A DNA stretch of 36,659 nucleotides from Rubrivivax sp. (GCA_027485165.1 JAIXRN010000004.1:1-36659), one strand, 5' to 3'. Shown: positions 25,353 through 34,143, numbered from the stretch's first letter. Notes: generated by a model not told the origin, from the letters alone. A program made the numbers and translations.

Positions 25353-26807
25353 ATGGCGGATTTGAGCTTCTACTGGCACGATTACGAAACCTTCGGCGTG
25401 GTGCCGCGCCGCGACCGGCCCGTGCAGTTTGCAGGCGTGCGCACCGACGCCGACCTGAACGAGATCGGCGAGCCGCAGATGTTCTTCTGCCGCCCCGCGC
25501 CCGACACCCTGCCCGAACCCGAAGCCGTGCTGGTGACGGGCATCCTGCCCCAGCAGGCGCTGCAGCAGGGCCTGCCCGAAAACGAATTCGCGGCCCGCAT
25601 CGAAGCCGAACTGGCGCGCGACGGCACCGTGGGCGTGGGCTACAACAGCATCCGCTTCGACGACGAAGTCACGCGCTTCCTGTTCTGGCGCAACCTGATC
25701 GACCCCTACGCGCGTGAATGGCAGAACGGCTGCGGACGCTGGGATTTGCTGGACGTGGTGCGCGCCACCTGGGCTCTGCGGCCCGACGGCATCACCTGGC
25801 CGCTGCACACCGAAGGGCCGCTGCAGGGCCGGCCCAGCTTCAAGCTGGAACACCTGACGCGTGCCAACGGCCTGGCGCACGAAGCCGCGCACGACGCGCT
25901 GTCCGACGTGCGCGCCACCATCGCCGTGGCGCGGCTGGTGAAAGCGCAGCAGCCGCGGCTGTGGGACTTCTGCCTGAAGCTGCGCAAGAAAGACGCCGTG
26001 CTGGCCGAGATGGGCAGCGGCAGGCCTTTCGTGCACTTGTCGGGCATGTACCCGGTGGAACGCGGCTGCCTGGCCATCGTCTGGCCGCTGGCCCCGCACC
26101 CGAAGAACAAGAACGAGGTCATCGTCTGGGACCTGGCCCACGACCCGCGCGAGCTGGCCGGCCTGGACGCCGAGACCGTACGCCGGCGCCTCTACACCCG
26201 GCAGGACGAATTGCCCGAAGGCGAGCAGCGCCTGCCGATCAAGACCATCCACATCAACAAGTCGCCCATCGTCATCGGCCAGCTGCGCACGGTGCAACCC
26301 GTGGCTGCGCGCTGGGGCCTGGACATCGCGCTGGCGCAGCAGCATGCCGAGCATGCGGCCGCCCTGGGCCGCAGCCTGGACGCGCTGTGGCCCGCGGTTT
26401 TTGCGCGCGAAGCACCGGCCGGGCCGGTGGACGTGGACGAAGACCTGTACGGCGGCTTTGTCGGCAACGAAGACCGGCGCAGCCTGCAGCGCCTGCGCGA
26501 ACTGTCGCCCGCGGCGCTGGCGGCCAAGCGCCCGGCCTTCGACGACCCGCGGCTGGACGAACTGCTGTTCCGTTACCGCGCGCGCAACTTCGACCACACG
26601 CTGACCGACGCCGAACGCGAACGCTGGCAGCAGCACCTGGCCGACCGCCTGCTGCATGGCCAGGGCGGGGCACTGACGCTGGAACGCTTTCTGGAGCGCG
26701 TGGACACCCTGGCCGAGGCCGCCATTGAACGCGATGACGAACGTGCCCAGGGGCTGCTGGACGCGCTGGTGGACTACGCCCAGAGCATTGCGCCTGAAGG
26801 CGCCTAA
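25353..26807 (+). CDS. sbcB: exodeoxyribonuclease I
   Basis: This 484-residue enzyme degrades single-stranded DNA 3' to 5' and acts in recombination and mismatch repair. The DnaQ-type exonuclease motifs are in order: FYWHDYETFG (Asp and Glu metal ligands) near residue 9, GYNSIRFDDEVTRF near 97 and HEAAHDALSDVRATIAVARL near 178. The ExoI-specific SH3-like and C-terminal domains follow, with PIKTIHINKSPIV and FRYRARNFDHTLTDAERERW, both typical. ATG at 25353 gives MADLSFYWHDYE; GTG at 25344 would add three residues. No clear Shine-Dalgarno sequence is seen. It converges on the PBP1A gene over a repeat with hairpins. Confidence 0.93.
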   Translation: MADLSFYWHDYETFGVVPRRDRPVQFAGVRTDADLNEIGEPQMFFCRPAPDTLPEPEAVLVTGILPQQALQQGLPENEFAARIEAELARDGTVGVGYNSIRFDDEVTRFLFWRNLIDPYAREWQNGCGRWDLLDVVRATWALRPDGITWPLHTEGPLQGRPSFKLEHLTRANGLAHEAAHDALSDVRATIAVARLVKAQQPRLWDFCLKLRKKDAVLAEMGSGRPFVHLSGMYPVERGCLAIVWPLAPHPKNKNEVIVWDLAHDPRELAGLDAETVRRRLYTRQDELPEGEQRLPIKTIHINKSPIVIGQLRTVQPVAARWGLDIALAQQHAEHAAALGRSLDALWPAVFAREAPAGPVDVDEDLYGGFVGNEDRRSLQRLRELSPAALAAKRPAFDDPRLDELLFRYRARNFDHTLTDAERERWQQHLADRLLHGQGGALTLERFLERVDTLAEAAIERDDERAQGLLDALVDYAQSIAPEGA

Positions 26808-26808
26808 A

Positions 26809-26898
26809 GCCGCGCGGTCAGCGTGGCGCTGACCTCAGGCCGCGCGTTCCGCGCGGCGCTGAGCTCAGGCCGCGCCGTCAGCGCGGCGCGGAAGCGGG
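26809..26898. repeat. 30-bp tandem repeat with three hairpins at the sbcB/PBP1A junction
   Basis: Three successive 30-base units start with GCCGCGC at 26809, 26839 and 26869; the first two also end in CTCAG, and the third is degenerate at its end. Each contains its own inverted repeat: GGTCAGCG/CGCTGACC with a 3-base loop (26816-26834), GCCGCGCG/CGCGCGGC with a 3-base loop (26839-26857), and GCCGCGC/GCGCGGC with a 5-base loop (26869-26887). The array begins just after the sbcB stop and its last unit covers the PBP1A stop codon, so it probably works as a two-way terminator. Confidence 0.8.
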
Positions 26899-29223
26899 CG
26901 CTGCCGCTGCGGCCGGTACTGAAGCCGCTGCTGCGGCTATCGCTGCCGCCGCAGCAGCGGCATCGTCCATCACCGGCACATGGCCAACAAAGCCGCCGCC
27001 AGCCCATTCCTCGTAGCGCCAGTCGCTGCCCACGGCCACCAGGCCAGCACCGGGTTCGGCTGCAGCCTGCACGGGCCAGCTGCGCAGCACGGGCGCCAGC
27101 GCGTCGATCCAGATCGGCAGCGCCAGCCCGCCGCCGCTTTCTCGGTCGCCCAGGCTCTTCGGTTCGTCGTAACCCATCCAGGCCACGGCCACCACGCCGG
27201 GCCCGGGTGCGGTGGGCGGCCCCAGCGGCCGGAAGCCGGCGAACCAGGCGTCGACCGCGTCGTTGGTGGTGCCGGTCTTGCCGTAGACGTCGCGCCGCTT
27301 CAGGCTGGCCTGGGCGCGGGCGGCGGTGCCGCGCAGGGTCACGTCGTTCAGCAGCGCATTCACCAGCGCGACCTGGCGCGCCGGCACCGCACGGCTGGCC
27401 TCGTCCAGCGCCGCGGCAGGCGGGGCTTCGAACAGCACCTTGCCCTGGGCGTCGGTGATGCGTTCGATCAGCACCGGGTCGACCCGGTGGCCGCCATTGG
27501 CCAGCACGGCGTAGGCCTGCGCCAGCTGCAGCGGCGTGGTGCTGCCGGCGCCCAGGGCCAGGGTCAGGTTGCCGGGCTGCCTGGCGGGGTCGAAGCCATA
27601 GCGGGCCAGGCCTTCCTTGGCTGCGGCCAGGCCGATGTGCTGCAGCAGCCGGATGCTGACCATGTTCTTCGACCGCACCAGGGCTTCGCGCACGCTGATG
27701 TCGCCGTCGAAGCGGCCGTCGCTGTTCTGCGGGTTCCAGCCGCTGTTGTCGCCCGCTGCCGGCACGTAGGGTGTGTCGGCCACCACCGTTTCGGGCATGA
27801 CGCCGTGTTCGAAGGCAGTGGCGTACAGGAAGGGCTTCAGCGCCGACCCCGGCTGGCGCCAGGCGCTGGTGACGCGGTTGAACTGCTGGCGGTTGAAGTC
27901 GAAGCCCCCCACCAGGGCCTGAATGCGGCCGGTGGCAGGGTCCAGGGCCACATAGGCGGCTTCGGCCTGCGGCCACTGCGCCAGCCGCCAGGCTGTGGCG
28001 GCGGTGCTGCGTCCGGCATGGACGTTCGCGTTCGCGTTGGCGGCAGGGGTGCCGGTCGCCTGCAGCCGCACGATGGCGCCGCGCCGCAGCGCCAGTGCAG
28101 CCGGGCCCTGCGGGCCCAGGGCCGCGGGCACACCGCGCGGCGCGTCGGCCTTCAACGCGGCGCCGGCCAGCGTGACGACGTCGCCGCTGGCCAGCTGGGC
28201 GCGTAGCGCCGTGGGGCTGGCCGACAGCACGATGGCCGCGCGCAGGTCTTCGTCGTCGCGCACCTCGCGCAGGGCCAGGGCAGCAGCGCGTTCGGCCAGG
28301 GCGGGGTCTTCGGGCAGGGCTTCAAAGTCTTCCGGGCCACGCCAGGGCTGACGGCGCTCGTGCGCCAGCACGGCGGCGCGCACGGCGGCGTGGGCGGCGC
28401 GCTGGTCGGCCGCGCGCAGCGACGTGACGACGCGGATGCCTTCGGTGTAGGCCTGTTCGCCCAGCCTTTCCACCACCGCGCGGCGCGCCATTTCGGCCGC
28501 GTGCTGGGCTGGCAGTTCGGCCTGGCTGGGCTGGCGGAAGACCAGGGGCTCGGCCAGCGCAGCGTCGGCCTGGGGCTGGGTGATGCTGCCGGCCACCACC
28601 ATGCGCGACAGCACCCAGCGCTGGCGCTTGATGGCGCGCGCCGGGCTGGCCACCGGGTTGGCGTGGATGGGGTTCTGCGGCAGGCCGGCCAGCAGCGCGG
28701 TTTCGGCCAGGCTCAGCGCGTTCAGCGGCTTGCCGAAGTAGGCCTGGGCGGCGGCGCCGAAGCCGTAGGCGCGCTGGCCCAGGTAGATCTGGTTCAGGTA
28801 GAGCTCGAGGATCTGGTCCTTGCTCAGTTCGCGTTCCAACTGCAAGGCCAGCAGCGCTTCCTTGATCTTGCGTTCGGCGGTGCGCCGCGTGCTCAGGAAG
28901 AAAGTGCGCGCCACCTGCTGGGTGATGGTGGAAGCGCCCTGCGGCACCCCGCCTGTCAGGTTGGCCAGCGTGGCGCGCGCCAGCCCGCGCAGGCTGATGC
29001 CGCCGTGTTCGTAGAACTGCCGGTCTTCGGTGGCCAGCACGGCCTGGCGCAGGGCCAGCGGCATCTGCGCGATGGGGATGAAGATGCGGCGTTCGCTGCC
29101 GTACTGGGCGATCTCCACGCCGTCGGCCGTCAGCACCTGCAGGTGCTGCTGCGGGCGGTAGCGCGTGGCCTTGTCCAGCGGTGGCAGGTCTTGCGCGTGC
29201 CACAGCGCCATGGCGCCGAGCAC
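26878..29223 (-). CDS. mrcA: penicillin-binding protein 1A (transglycosylase/transpeptidase)
   Basis: This bifunctional peptidoglycan synthase has at least 781 residues. The transglycosylase domain has catalytic E66 in ATEDRQFYEHGGIS, then QGASTITQQVARTFFLS and KEALLALQLERELSKDQILELYLNQIYLG. The transpeptidase domain has the nucleophile motif SALK in QPGSALKPFLY, SKN in VRSKNMVSIRLLQ and KTG in YGKTGTTNDAVDAWFAG. The tail is Ala-rich. The given start is GTG at 29223, the first canonical start codon, but it falls inside the membrane helix. The frame stays open upstream to beyond 29355 and encodes an Arg-rich stretch plus a long Leu/Gly helix, exactly the expected N-terminus. The real start is therefore probably an unusual codon such as CTG at 29355, 29346 or 29310. 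Confidence 0.88.
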   Translation of the reverse strand: MLGAMALWHAQDLPPLDKATRYRPQQHLQVLTADGVEIAQYGSERRIFIPIAQMPLALRQAVLATEDRQFYEHGGISLRGLARATLANLTGGVPQGASTITQQVARTFFLSTRRTAERKIKEALLALQLERELSKDQILELYLNQIYLGQRAYGFGAAAQAYFGKPLNALSLAETALLAGLPQNPIHANPVASPARAIKRQRWVLSRMVVAGSITQPQADAALAEPLVFRQPSQAELPAQHAAEMARRAVVERLGEQAYTEGIRVVTSLRAADQRAAHAAVRAAVLAHERRQPWRGPEDFEALPEDPALAERAAALALREVRDDEDLRAAIVLSASPTALRAQLASGDVVTLAGAALKADAPRGVPAALGPQGPAALALRRGAIVRLQATGTPAANANANVHAGRSTAATAWRLAQWPQAEAAYVALDPATGRIQALVGGFDFNRQQFNRVTSAWRQPGSALKPFLYATAFEHGVMPETVVADTPYVPAAGDNSGWNPQNSDGRFDGDISVREALVRSKNMVSIRLLQHIGLAAAKEGLARYGFDPARQPGNLTLALGAGSTTPLQLAQAYAVLANGGHRVDPVLIERITDAQGKVLFEAPPAAALDEASRAVPARQVALVNALLNDVTLRGTAARAQASLKRRDVYGKTGTTNDAVDAWFAGFRPLGPPTAPGPGVVAVAWMGYDEPKSLGDRESGGGLALPIWIDALAPVLRSWPVQAAAEPGAGLVAVGSDWRYEEWAGGGFVGHVPVMDDAAAAAAAIAAAAASVPAAAAAPASAPR

Positions 29224-29351
29224 CAGACCACCCAGCAGCAGCAGACCCAGGCCCGCCAGCAGCAGGCTGCCCAGGACCAGCAGGCCGCGGCGCGGTGACG
29301 ACCGAGGCAGAGCCCCCGACCGGGGCCGGGGCCGGCGTGGGTGCAGGGTGT

Positions 29352-31799
29352 TCAGGGCTGCAATTCGTACAGGGCCGAGCCGTCGCCGTTGTCCCGCACC
29401 AGCTTCACCTGCGGCACCTGGGCCAGGTGGGCGCGGCCGGCGGCGGCGGACAGGAAACGCAGCTTCACGCCCGGCACTGGCAGCAGCCGCCAGTTGTTGT
29501 CGGCCGCGGGCTGCACCGTGCCGGCGGCCTGCATGAACTGCAGCAGCGCTTCGCGGTTTTCGTCCGGGGCGTCCAGGATGATCTGGCTGCCGTCCAGGCC
29601 AGGGAAATTGCCGCCGCCCGAAGCGCGGTAGTTGTTGGTCACCACGCCGAAGCTGTCGCTGTCGGCCACCGCGCGCCCGTTGAACTGCAGGTCGCGGATG
29701 CGACGTGCCTGCGGCGCCACCAGCTTGCCGCTGCGTTCATAGCGCGCCGGCTGGGTGACGTCGATGCGGTAGTTCAGCCCGTCCAGGGTGTCGAAGTTGA
29801 AGCTGGGGAAACCGGTGTTCAGCAGGTCCTGCTCGGGCGCGCCCTGTGGGTCGATGCGGTTGAAGGCGCCGGCCGAAAACTCCAGCCATTCGCGCACCTG
29901 GGCGCCGCTGAGCTTCACCACCTTGACGGTGTTCGGGTAGACGTAGAGGTCGGCGACGTTGCGCACCGCCACCGGCCCGGCCGGGATGTCGGTATAGGCC
30001 GTCCAGCCCTGGCGGCCGCCGGTCTTGAAGGGTGCGGCGGCCGACAGCAGCGGCAGGTCTTTGTGCGGGGTATTGGCCAGGGCCCTGCGCGCATAGGCCA
30101 GCTGGGCCTGCGACACCAGCTGTACCGACGGGTCGTCGGCCACCTGGGCAAAGTAGCTGTGGATGGGCGTGGCCGTGCGCGCCACCGGGCTGCGCACATA
30201 GGCCAGCGTGGCCTCGTGTTCAGGGGCGATCAGGCGCAGCAGTTCGGGGTCTGCCGCCACCAGTGGGCGGCGCGTTTCGCGGTCGAAGATCGGGCGCAGC
30301 TCGGCCTTCGATTCCGCCACCTTCCAGCGCCCACCGTCCTGCCGCAGCCGCAGGTCGATCACGCCCAGGTGGTCGCCCCAACGCCCGGCCATCACCGCGG
30401 GCACGCCATTGATGGTGCCGCGCGCCAGGTCTACCTTCGGGTGGGCGTTGAAGAAGCGGCCCGGGAATTCGCCGTGCGAATGACCGAACAGGATGGCGTC
30501 CACGCCTGGCACTTCGGCCAGCCGGGCGACGGTGTTTTCGGCGAAGCGCACCGTCTCGCCACGTTCGAAGCCCGAATGCGCGATCACCACCACCAGGTCG
30601 GCGCCCTCGTTCTTCATGCGCGGGATGTAGGTGCGCGCGGTCTCCACGATGTCCAGCGCCAGCACCTTGCCCAGCAGGTTCTGGCGGTCCCACTGCATCA
30701 CCTGGGGCGGCACGAAGCCGATCACGCCCACCTTCAGCGTCACCGGGCGGCCGGCGTCGTCGTTGAACTTGCGTTCCAGCACCACGTAGGGCGTGTAGGC
30801 CGGCTTCATGGCTTCGGGCTTGCCGCTGCCGTCGTCGACCACGATGTTGGCGTTGACGTAGGGGAAGCCGGCGGTTTCCAGCGCCCGGCCCAGGAAAGGC
30901 AGGCCGTAGTTGAATTCGTGGTTGCCGATGTTGGCGGCGTCGTAGCCCAGGGCCTGCATCAGCCGGTGCGCGGGGTGCTGCTGGCCGGGCGCGGCGGGCC
31001 TGATCTTGGCCACCCAGTCGCCCAGCGGACTGCCCTGCAGCAGGTCGCCGTTGTCGAACAGCAGGCTGTTGCGGTTTTCGGCACGGGCCTGGCGGATGAG
31101 CGTGGCGGTCTTCACCAGGCCGTATTCGTCGGTGGGTTTGTCCTGGTAGTAGTCGTAGTTCACCAGGTTGACGTGGATGTCGGTGGTCTCCAGGATGCGC
31201 ACGCGCAGGTCGGCATTCGTCGGGCCTGCTGCGGCACCACTGCCGGTGCCAGCCAGGATGCCCGCCGCCACGGGCGCGCCCGCGGCGGCCATGGCGGTGC
31301 GCTGGGCTTCGTGCACGCATTCGTCCACCAGGCGGCGGCCGGCCACCACGTCCATCAGCATGGACTTGTTCGCGATCTGCAGCATCAGCGTGCGGCCGCG
31401 CACGTCTTCCAGGCGCAGCGCGCCGGTGCTGGACAGCACCGGCTTCATCACCCACACCTGCTTGTTGAACTGCACCTCGACATAGCCTTCGTTGCGCTGG
31501 TTCAGCGCCACGGTGAGCTTCTGGCCGAAGTCGCAGTCGTAAGGGCCGAAGTGCGTCAGCGCGGCGGCGGCGATCTGTTCGCCGGTGGCGGCCGGCAGCG
31601 GCGGTGGCAGGGCGGCAGCGGCCGGCGCGGCTGGCCGCGCCGGTGCGCGGGCGGCAGGGCGTGGCGCGGGCTTCTGGGTGGCGGCGGCGGTGGCGGGACC
31701 AGCCGGCTTGGCGCCAGGCTGGGCCCGGGCGGCAGGGGTGCCAGCGGTGGCGAAGATCGCGGCGGCGATCAGGCCCAGGGCGGCAGTGAAGGGTCGCAT
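29352..31799 (-). CDS. cpdB: periplasmic 2',3'-cyclic-nucleotide phosphodiesterase / 3'-nucleotidase (5'-nucleotidase superfamily) with extra N-terminal domain
   Basis: This 815-residue secreted enzyme salvages nucleotides in the periplasm. The signal peptide covers residues 1-26 (to PAARAQ) and a Pro/Ala-rich linker runs to about 70. An added domain at about 75-170 has two cysteines, C89 and C161. The calcineurin-like metallophosphatase domain starts near 200: ETTDIHVNLVNYDYY (D207, H209), LLFDNGDLLQGSPLGDW, IGNHEFNYG, VIAHSGFERG and ILFGHSHGEFPG supply the metal ligands. The C-terminal nucleotide-binding domain includes YPNTVKVVKLSGAQVREWLE and VVTNNYRASGGGNFPG. ATG at 31799 is preceded by GGAG and starts the signal peptide; the longer frame from 31856 is rejected. 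PBP1A lies immediately downstream on the same strand. Confidence 0.88.
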   Translation of the reverse strand: MRPFTAALGLIAAAIFATAGTPAARAQPGAKPAGPATAAATQKPAPRPAARAPARPAAPAAAALPPPLPAATGEQIAAAALTHFGPYDCDFGQKLTVALNQRNEGYVEVQFNKQVWVMKPVLSSTGALRLEDVRGRTLMLQIANKSMLMDVVAGRRLVDECVHEAQRTAMAAAGAPVAAGILAGTGSGAAAGPTNADLRVRILETTDIHVNLVNYDYYQDKPTDEYGLVKTATLIRQARAENRNSLLFDNGDLLQGSPLGDWVAKIRPAAPGQQHPAHRLMQALGYDAANIGNHEFNYGLPFLGRALETAGFPYVNANIVVDDGSGKPEAMKPAYTPYVVLERKFNDDAGRPVTLKVGVIGFVPPQVMQWDRQNLLGKVLALDIVETARTYIPRMKNEGADLVVVIAHSGFERGETVRFAENTVARLAEVPGVDAILFGHSHGEFPGRFFNAHPKVDLARGTINGVPAVMAGRWGDHLGVIDLRLRQDGGRWKVAESKAELRPIFDRETRRPLVAADPELLRLIAPEHEATLAYVRSPVARTATPIHSYFAQVADDPSVQLVSQAQLAYARRALANTPHKDLPLLSAAAPFKTGGRQGWTAYTDIPAGPVAVRNVADLYVYPNTVKVVKLSGAQVREWLEFSAGAFNRIDPQGAPEQDLLNTGFPSFNFDTLDGLNYRIDVTQPARYERSGKLVAPQARRIRDLQFNGRAVADSDSFGVVTNNYRASGGGNFPGLDGSQIILDAPDENREALLQFMQAAGTVQPAADNNWRLLPVPGVKLRFLSAAAGRAHLAQVPQVKLVRDNGDGSALYELQP

Positions 31800-31868
31800 G
31801 CAGGCAGTCTCCGGGGCACGCGCCGCGGGGGCAGAGTTCGCCCGCCCGGCCAGCACGTGCCGGCCGGC

Positions 31869-31896
31869 AGTATGCCCGCGCGCCAGGGGCTGTCAG
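31869..31896 (-). promoter_or_regulatory. candidate sigma-70 promoter of the cpdB-like gene
   Basis: On the minus strand, CTGACA (-35) is followed after 16 bases by CATACT (-10), about 70 bases before the ATG at 31799. The match is moderate (five and four of six). Confidence 0.4.
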
Positions 31897-31945
31897 GAAG
31901 CAACAGATGTGTCGGTCTGCGTCGGGCTCGGGCGCGCCCGCGCGC

Positions 31946-32932
31946 TCAGGTGAACCAGGCGGCGCGCACTTCGGCCGGCAGCTGCGGCGCACCGTGGAAA
32001 GACGTGCGCTCGGCCCTTTCCAGCAGCTGCCACCAGTAGCGGTAGCTGGCGCGGTCGTGCAGCTTGCCGGCGTGCTGCACGGGGCCCCAGCTGGCGGCCT
32101 GCGCGGCCTGCAGGATGGCGATTGCGTCGTCGACTTCGTCCACCGTAGGCGCGAAGGCTTCGACGATGGTGCGGATCTGCGACGGGTGGATGCTCCACAT
32201 GCGCGTGTAGCCCAGCAGCCGCCCGGCCATTTCGGCCGCCGCCTGCAGGGCGTCGGTGTCGTGGATGTCGGTGAACACGCAGTGCGAAGGTGTCTTGCCC
32301 GCAGCGTGGCAGGCGGCCGCGATTTCCAGCTTGGCGCGCACGATCAGCGGGTGGTCGAACTGACCAGCAGCGCCCATCGCGCTGGCCGGGATGGCGCCGC
32401 GGTGCGCCGAGACGAAGTCCATCAGCCCGAAGGACAGTGACTCGATGCGCGGGTGCGCCGCGATCGCAAACACCTCGCGCAGCGCGCCATGCGTTTCCAC
32501 CAGCGCGTGCAGCGGCACGGCCGCGGCGCCGATGGCGTCCAGCGCCTGCGCGCCGCGTTCGATCTCGGCCAGCCCGCGCGCCTTCGGCAGCATCAGGTAG
32601 GCCGGCGGCTGGGCGGCGCGCAGCACGATGCCGGCCACGTCGGCAAAGGCGCGGTGGCCCAGCGGCAACAGGCGCACGCCCACGCGGCCGTGGCGGTTGT
32701 CGGGGCTGTCCAGCAGTTCGCGGATCAGGTGTGCGCGTTCGATCTCGCCGCCCACCGGCGCGCCGTCTTCGTTGTCCAGCGTGACGTCGAAGACCGGGCC
32801 CAGTTCGGCCTGCAGCTGCAGGCTCTTGCGCATGCGCGCTTCGACGCCCGCGTAGTGGTCACACACCGGCAGGGCGCGGGCGGCGGGTTCCTGGGGGTCG
32901 TACAGGGCTTCGCGGGGGTGAAGTGCTGACAT
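31946..32932 (-). CDS. HpcH/HpaI aldolase/citrate lyase family protein (CitE-like)
   Basis: This 328-residue protein has the CitE-like TIM-barrel fold, in which members cleave or form C-C bonds of malyl- or citramalyl-type CoA esters. Visible family features are FDVTLDNEDGAPVGGE near residue 48 (metal-binding Asp/Glu region), VGVRLLPLGH, LMLPKARGLAEIE, VETHGALREVFAIAAH (Glu ligand), SLSFGLMDFVSAH and MWSIHPSQIRTIVEAF. The last is a typical C-terminal CitE motif. Other citrate lyase subunits are absent. It lies downstream of mdh on the same strand, but an intrinsic terminator intervenes. ATG at 32932 fits the family length; no Shine-Dalgarno is seen. The exact substrate cannot be told. Confidence 0.85.
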   Translation of the reverse strand: MSALHPREALYDPQEPAARALPVCDHYAGVEARMRKSLQLQAELGPVFDVTLDNEDGAPVGGEIERAHLIRELLDSPDNRHGRVGVRLLPLGHRAFADVAGIVLRAAQPPAYLMLPKARGLAEIERGAQALDAIGAAAVPLHALVETHGALREVFAIAAHPRIESLSFGLMDFVSAHRGAIPASAMGAAGQFDHPLIVRAKLEIAAACHAAGKTPSHCVFTDIHDTDALQAAAEMAGRLLGYTRMWSIHPSQIRTIVEAFAPTVDEVDDAIAILQAAQAASWGPVQHAGKLHDRASYRYWWQLLERAERTSFHGAPQLPAEVRAAWFT

Positions 32933-32953
32933 GACGGTGATGGAAAAAGTCGG

Positions 32954-32990
32954 CAAAGAAAAAGGGCCGACCCAGTGTAGGCCGGCCCTT
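32954..32990 (-). terminator. intrinsic terminator of mdh
   Basis: On the minus strand AAGGGCCGGCC pairs with GGTCGGCCCTT (one A-C mismatch, 7-base loop), immediately followed by TTTCTTTG, giving a T-rich tail. It is about 50 bases past the mdh stop (33043). It is the only hairpin in the window with a real T tract. Confidence 0.8.
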
Positions 32991-33042
32991 GTGTGCCGTG
33001 GGGTGGCGGGTGCTTTACTGCCGTGACATGCGCGCCGTGGCC

Positions 33043-34029
33043 TTACAGCAGGTGCTTCACGCCGTCCTGTTCGCCAGTCAGTTCGGCCAGGGTCTTGTCG
33101 ATGCAGCCCTGGCTGAAGGTGTCGATGGGCAGGCCCTCGACGATGCTGTACTTGCCGCCTTCGCAGGTGACGGGATAGCCGAACATCACGTCCTTCGGGA
33201 TGCCGTATTCGCCGTTGCTGGGCACGCCCATCGTCACCCATTCGCCGCCTGTGCCCAGGGCCCAGTCGCGCATGTGGTCGATGGCGGCGTTGGCGGCGCT
33301 GGCGGCCGAGGACACGCCGCGCGCGGCGATGATGGCGGCACCCCGCTTGCCCACCGTGGGCAGGAAGGTCTCGGCGTTCCAGACCTGGTCGTTGATCATG
33401 TCTTTGACGCTGGCGCCGTCGATGGTGGCAAAGCGGTAGTCGGCGTACATCGTCGGGCTGTGGTTACCCCAGACGGCCAGCTTCTTGATCGAAGCCACCG
33501 GCTTGCCGGTCTTGGCGGCGATCTGGCTGAGCGCGCGGTTGTGGTCCAGGCGCAGCATGGCGGTGAAGTTCTCGCGCGGCAGGTCGGGCGCGCTCTTCAT
33601 CGCGATGTAGGCGTTGGTGTTGGCCGGGTTGCCCACCACCAGCACTTTCACGTTGCGGCTGGCGCTGGCGTTCAGGGCCTTGCCCTGGGCGGTGAAGATC
33701 TGCGCGTTGGCGGCCAGCAGGTCGGCGCGTTCCATGCCGGGGCCGCGCGGGCGGGCGCCCACCAGCAGCGCGTAGTCGGTGTCCTTGAAGGCGGCCACCG
33801 GGTCGCTGTGCGCTTCCATGCCGGCCAGCAGCGGGAAGGCGCAGTCGTCCAGTTCCATCATCACGCCCTTCAGCGCTTCCTGGGCCTTGTCGACCGGCAC
33901 TTCCAGCAGCTGCAGGATGACGGGTTGGTCCTTGCCCAGCATTTCGCCTGAGGCAATGCGGAACAGCAGGGCATAACCGATCTGGCCGGCGGCACCAGTG
34001 ACGGCCACGCGGACGGGCTTCTTGCTCAT
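33043..34029 (-). CDS. mdh: malate dehydrogenase
   Basis: This 328-residue NAD-dependent enzyme of the TCA cycle oxidises malate to oxaloacetate. The dinucleotide fold starts [21 protein letters not shown]. Substrate-binding arginines lie in [15 protein letters not shown], and [20 protein letters not shown] (Asp162) and catalytic H190 in [12 protein letters not shown] follow. This is the cytoplasmic-type MDH usual in Burkholderiales rather than the E. coli form. AAGGAG lies 7 bases before the ATG. It is divergent from a GntR regulator, with a palindromic operator between them, and is closed by an intrinsic terminator. Confidence 0.96.
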   Translation of the reverse strand: MSKKPVRVAVTGAAGQIGYALLFRIASGEMLGKDQPVILQLLEVPVDKAQEALKGVMMELDDCAFPLLAGMEAHSDPVAAFKDTDYALLVGARPRGPGMERADLLAANAQIFTAQGKALNASASRNVKVLVVGNPANTNAYIAMKSAPDLPRENFTAMLRLDHNRALSQIAAKTGKPVASIKKLAVWGNHSPTMYADYRFATIDGASVKDMINDQVWNAETFLPTVGKRGAAIIAARGVSSAASAANAAIDHMRDWALGTGGEWVTMGVPSNGEYGIPKDVMFGYPVTCEGGKYSIVEGLPIDTFSQGCIDKTLAELTGEQDGVKHLL

Positions 34030-34096
34030 GGGGGACTCCTTGGGGTGTTCGGTACAGGCGGCCTGAATTCTAAGCGTGCTGACTGACGCAACTCTT

Positions 34097-34114
34097 ATGT
34101 CTTATGTAAGACAT
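34097..34114. promoter_or_regulatory. palindromic operator between mdh and the GntR gene
   Basis: ATGTCTTA-TG-TAAGACAT is a perfect 8-2-8 dyad. The left arm is part of a direct repeat of TCTTATG at 34093 and 34100. It lies 67 bases upstream of mdh and about 30 bases upstream of the GntR gene, and it is strongly AT-rich against the surrounding DNA. This is the usual form and position of an operator for a divergent, autoregulated GntR protein. Confidence 0.75.
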
Positions 34115-34143
34115 CTCGGTACCGCTTGGTGGACAATGCTGGC

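Noticed and set aside
23187..26657. 1156-codon form of the M13 peptidase
   Set aside because: The first part is the complement of sbcB; the true start is the signal peptide ATG at 25271.
29181..32039. 952-codon plus-strand frame
   Set aside because: It is the complement of the cpdB-like gene; composition is Gly/His/Arg/Val-rich and it spans the 5' region of another gene.
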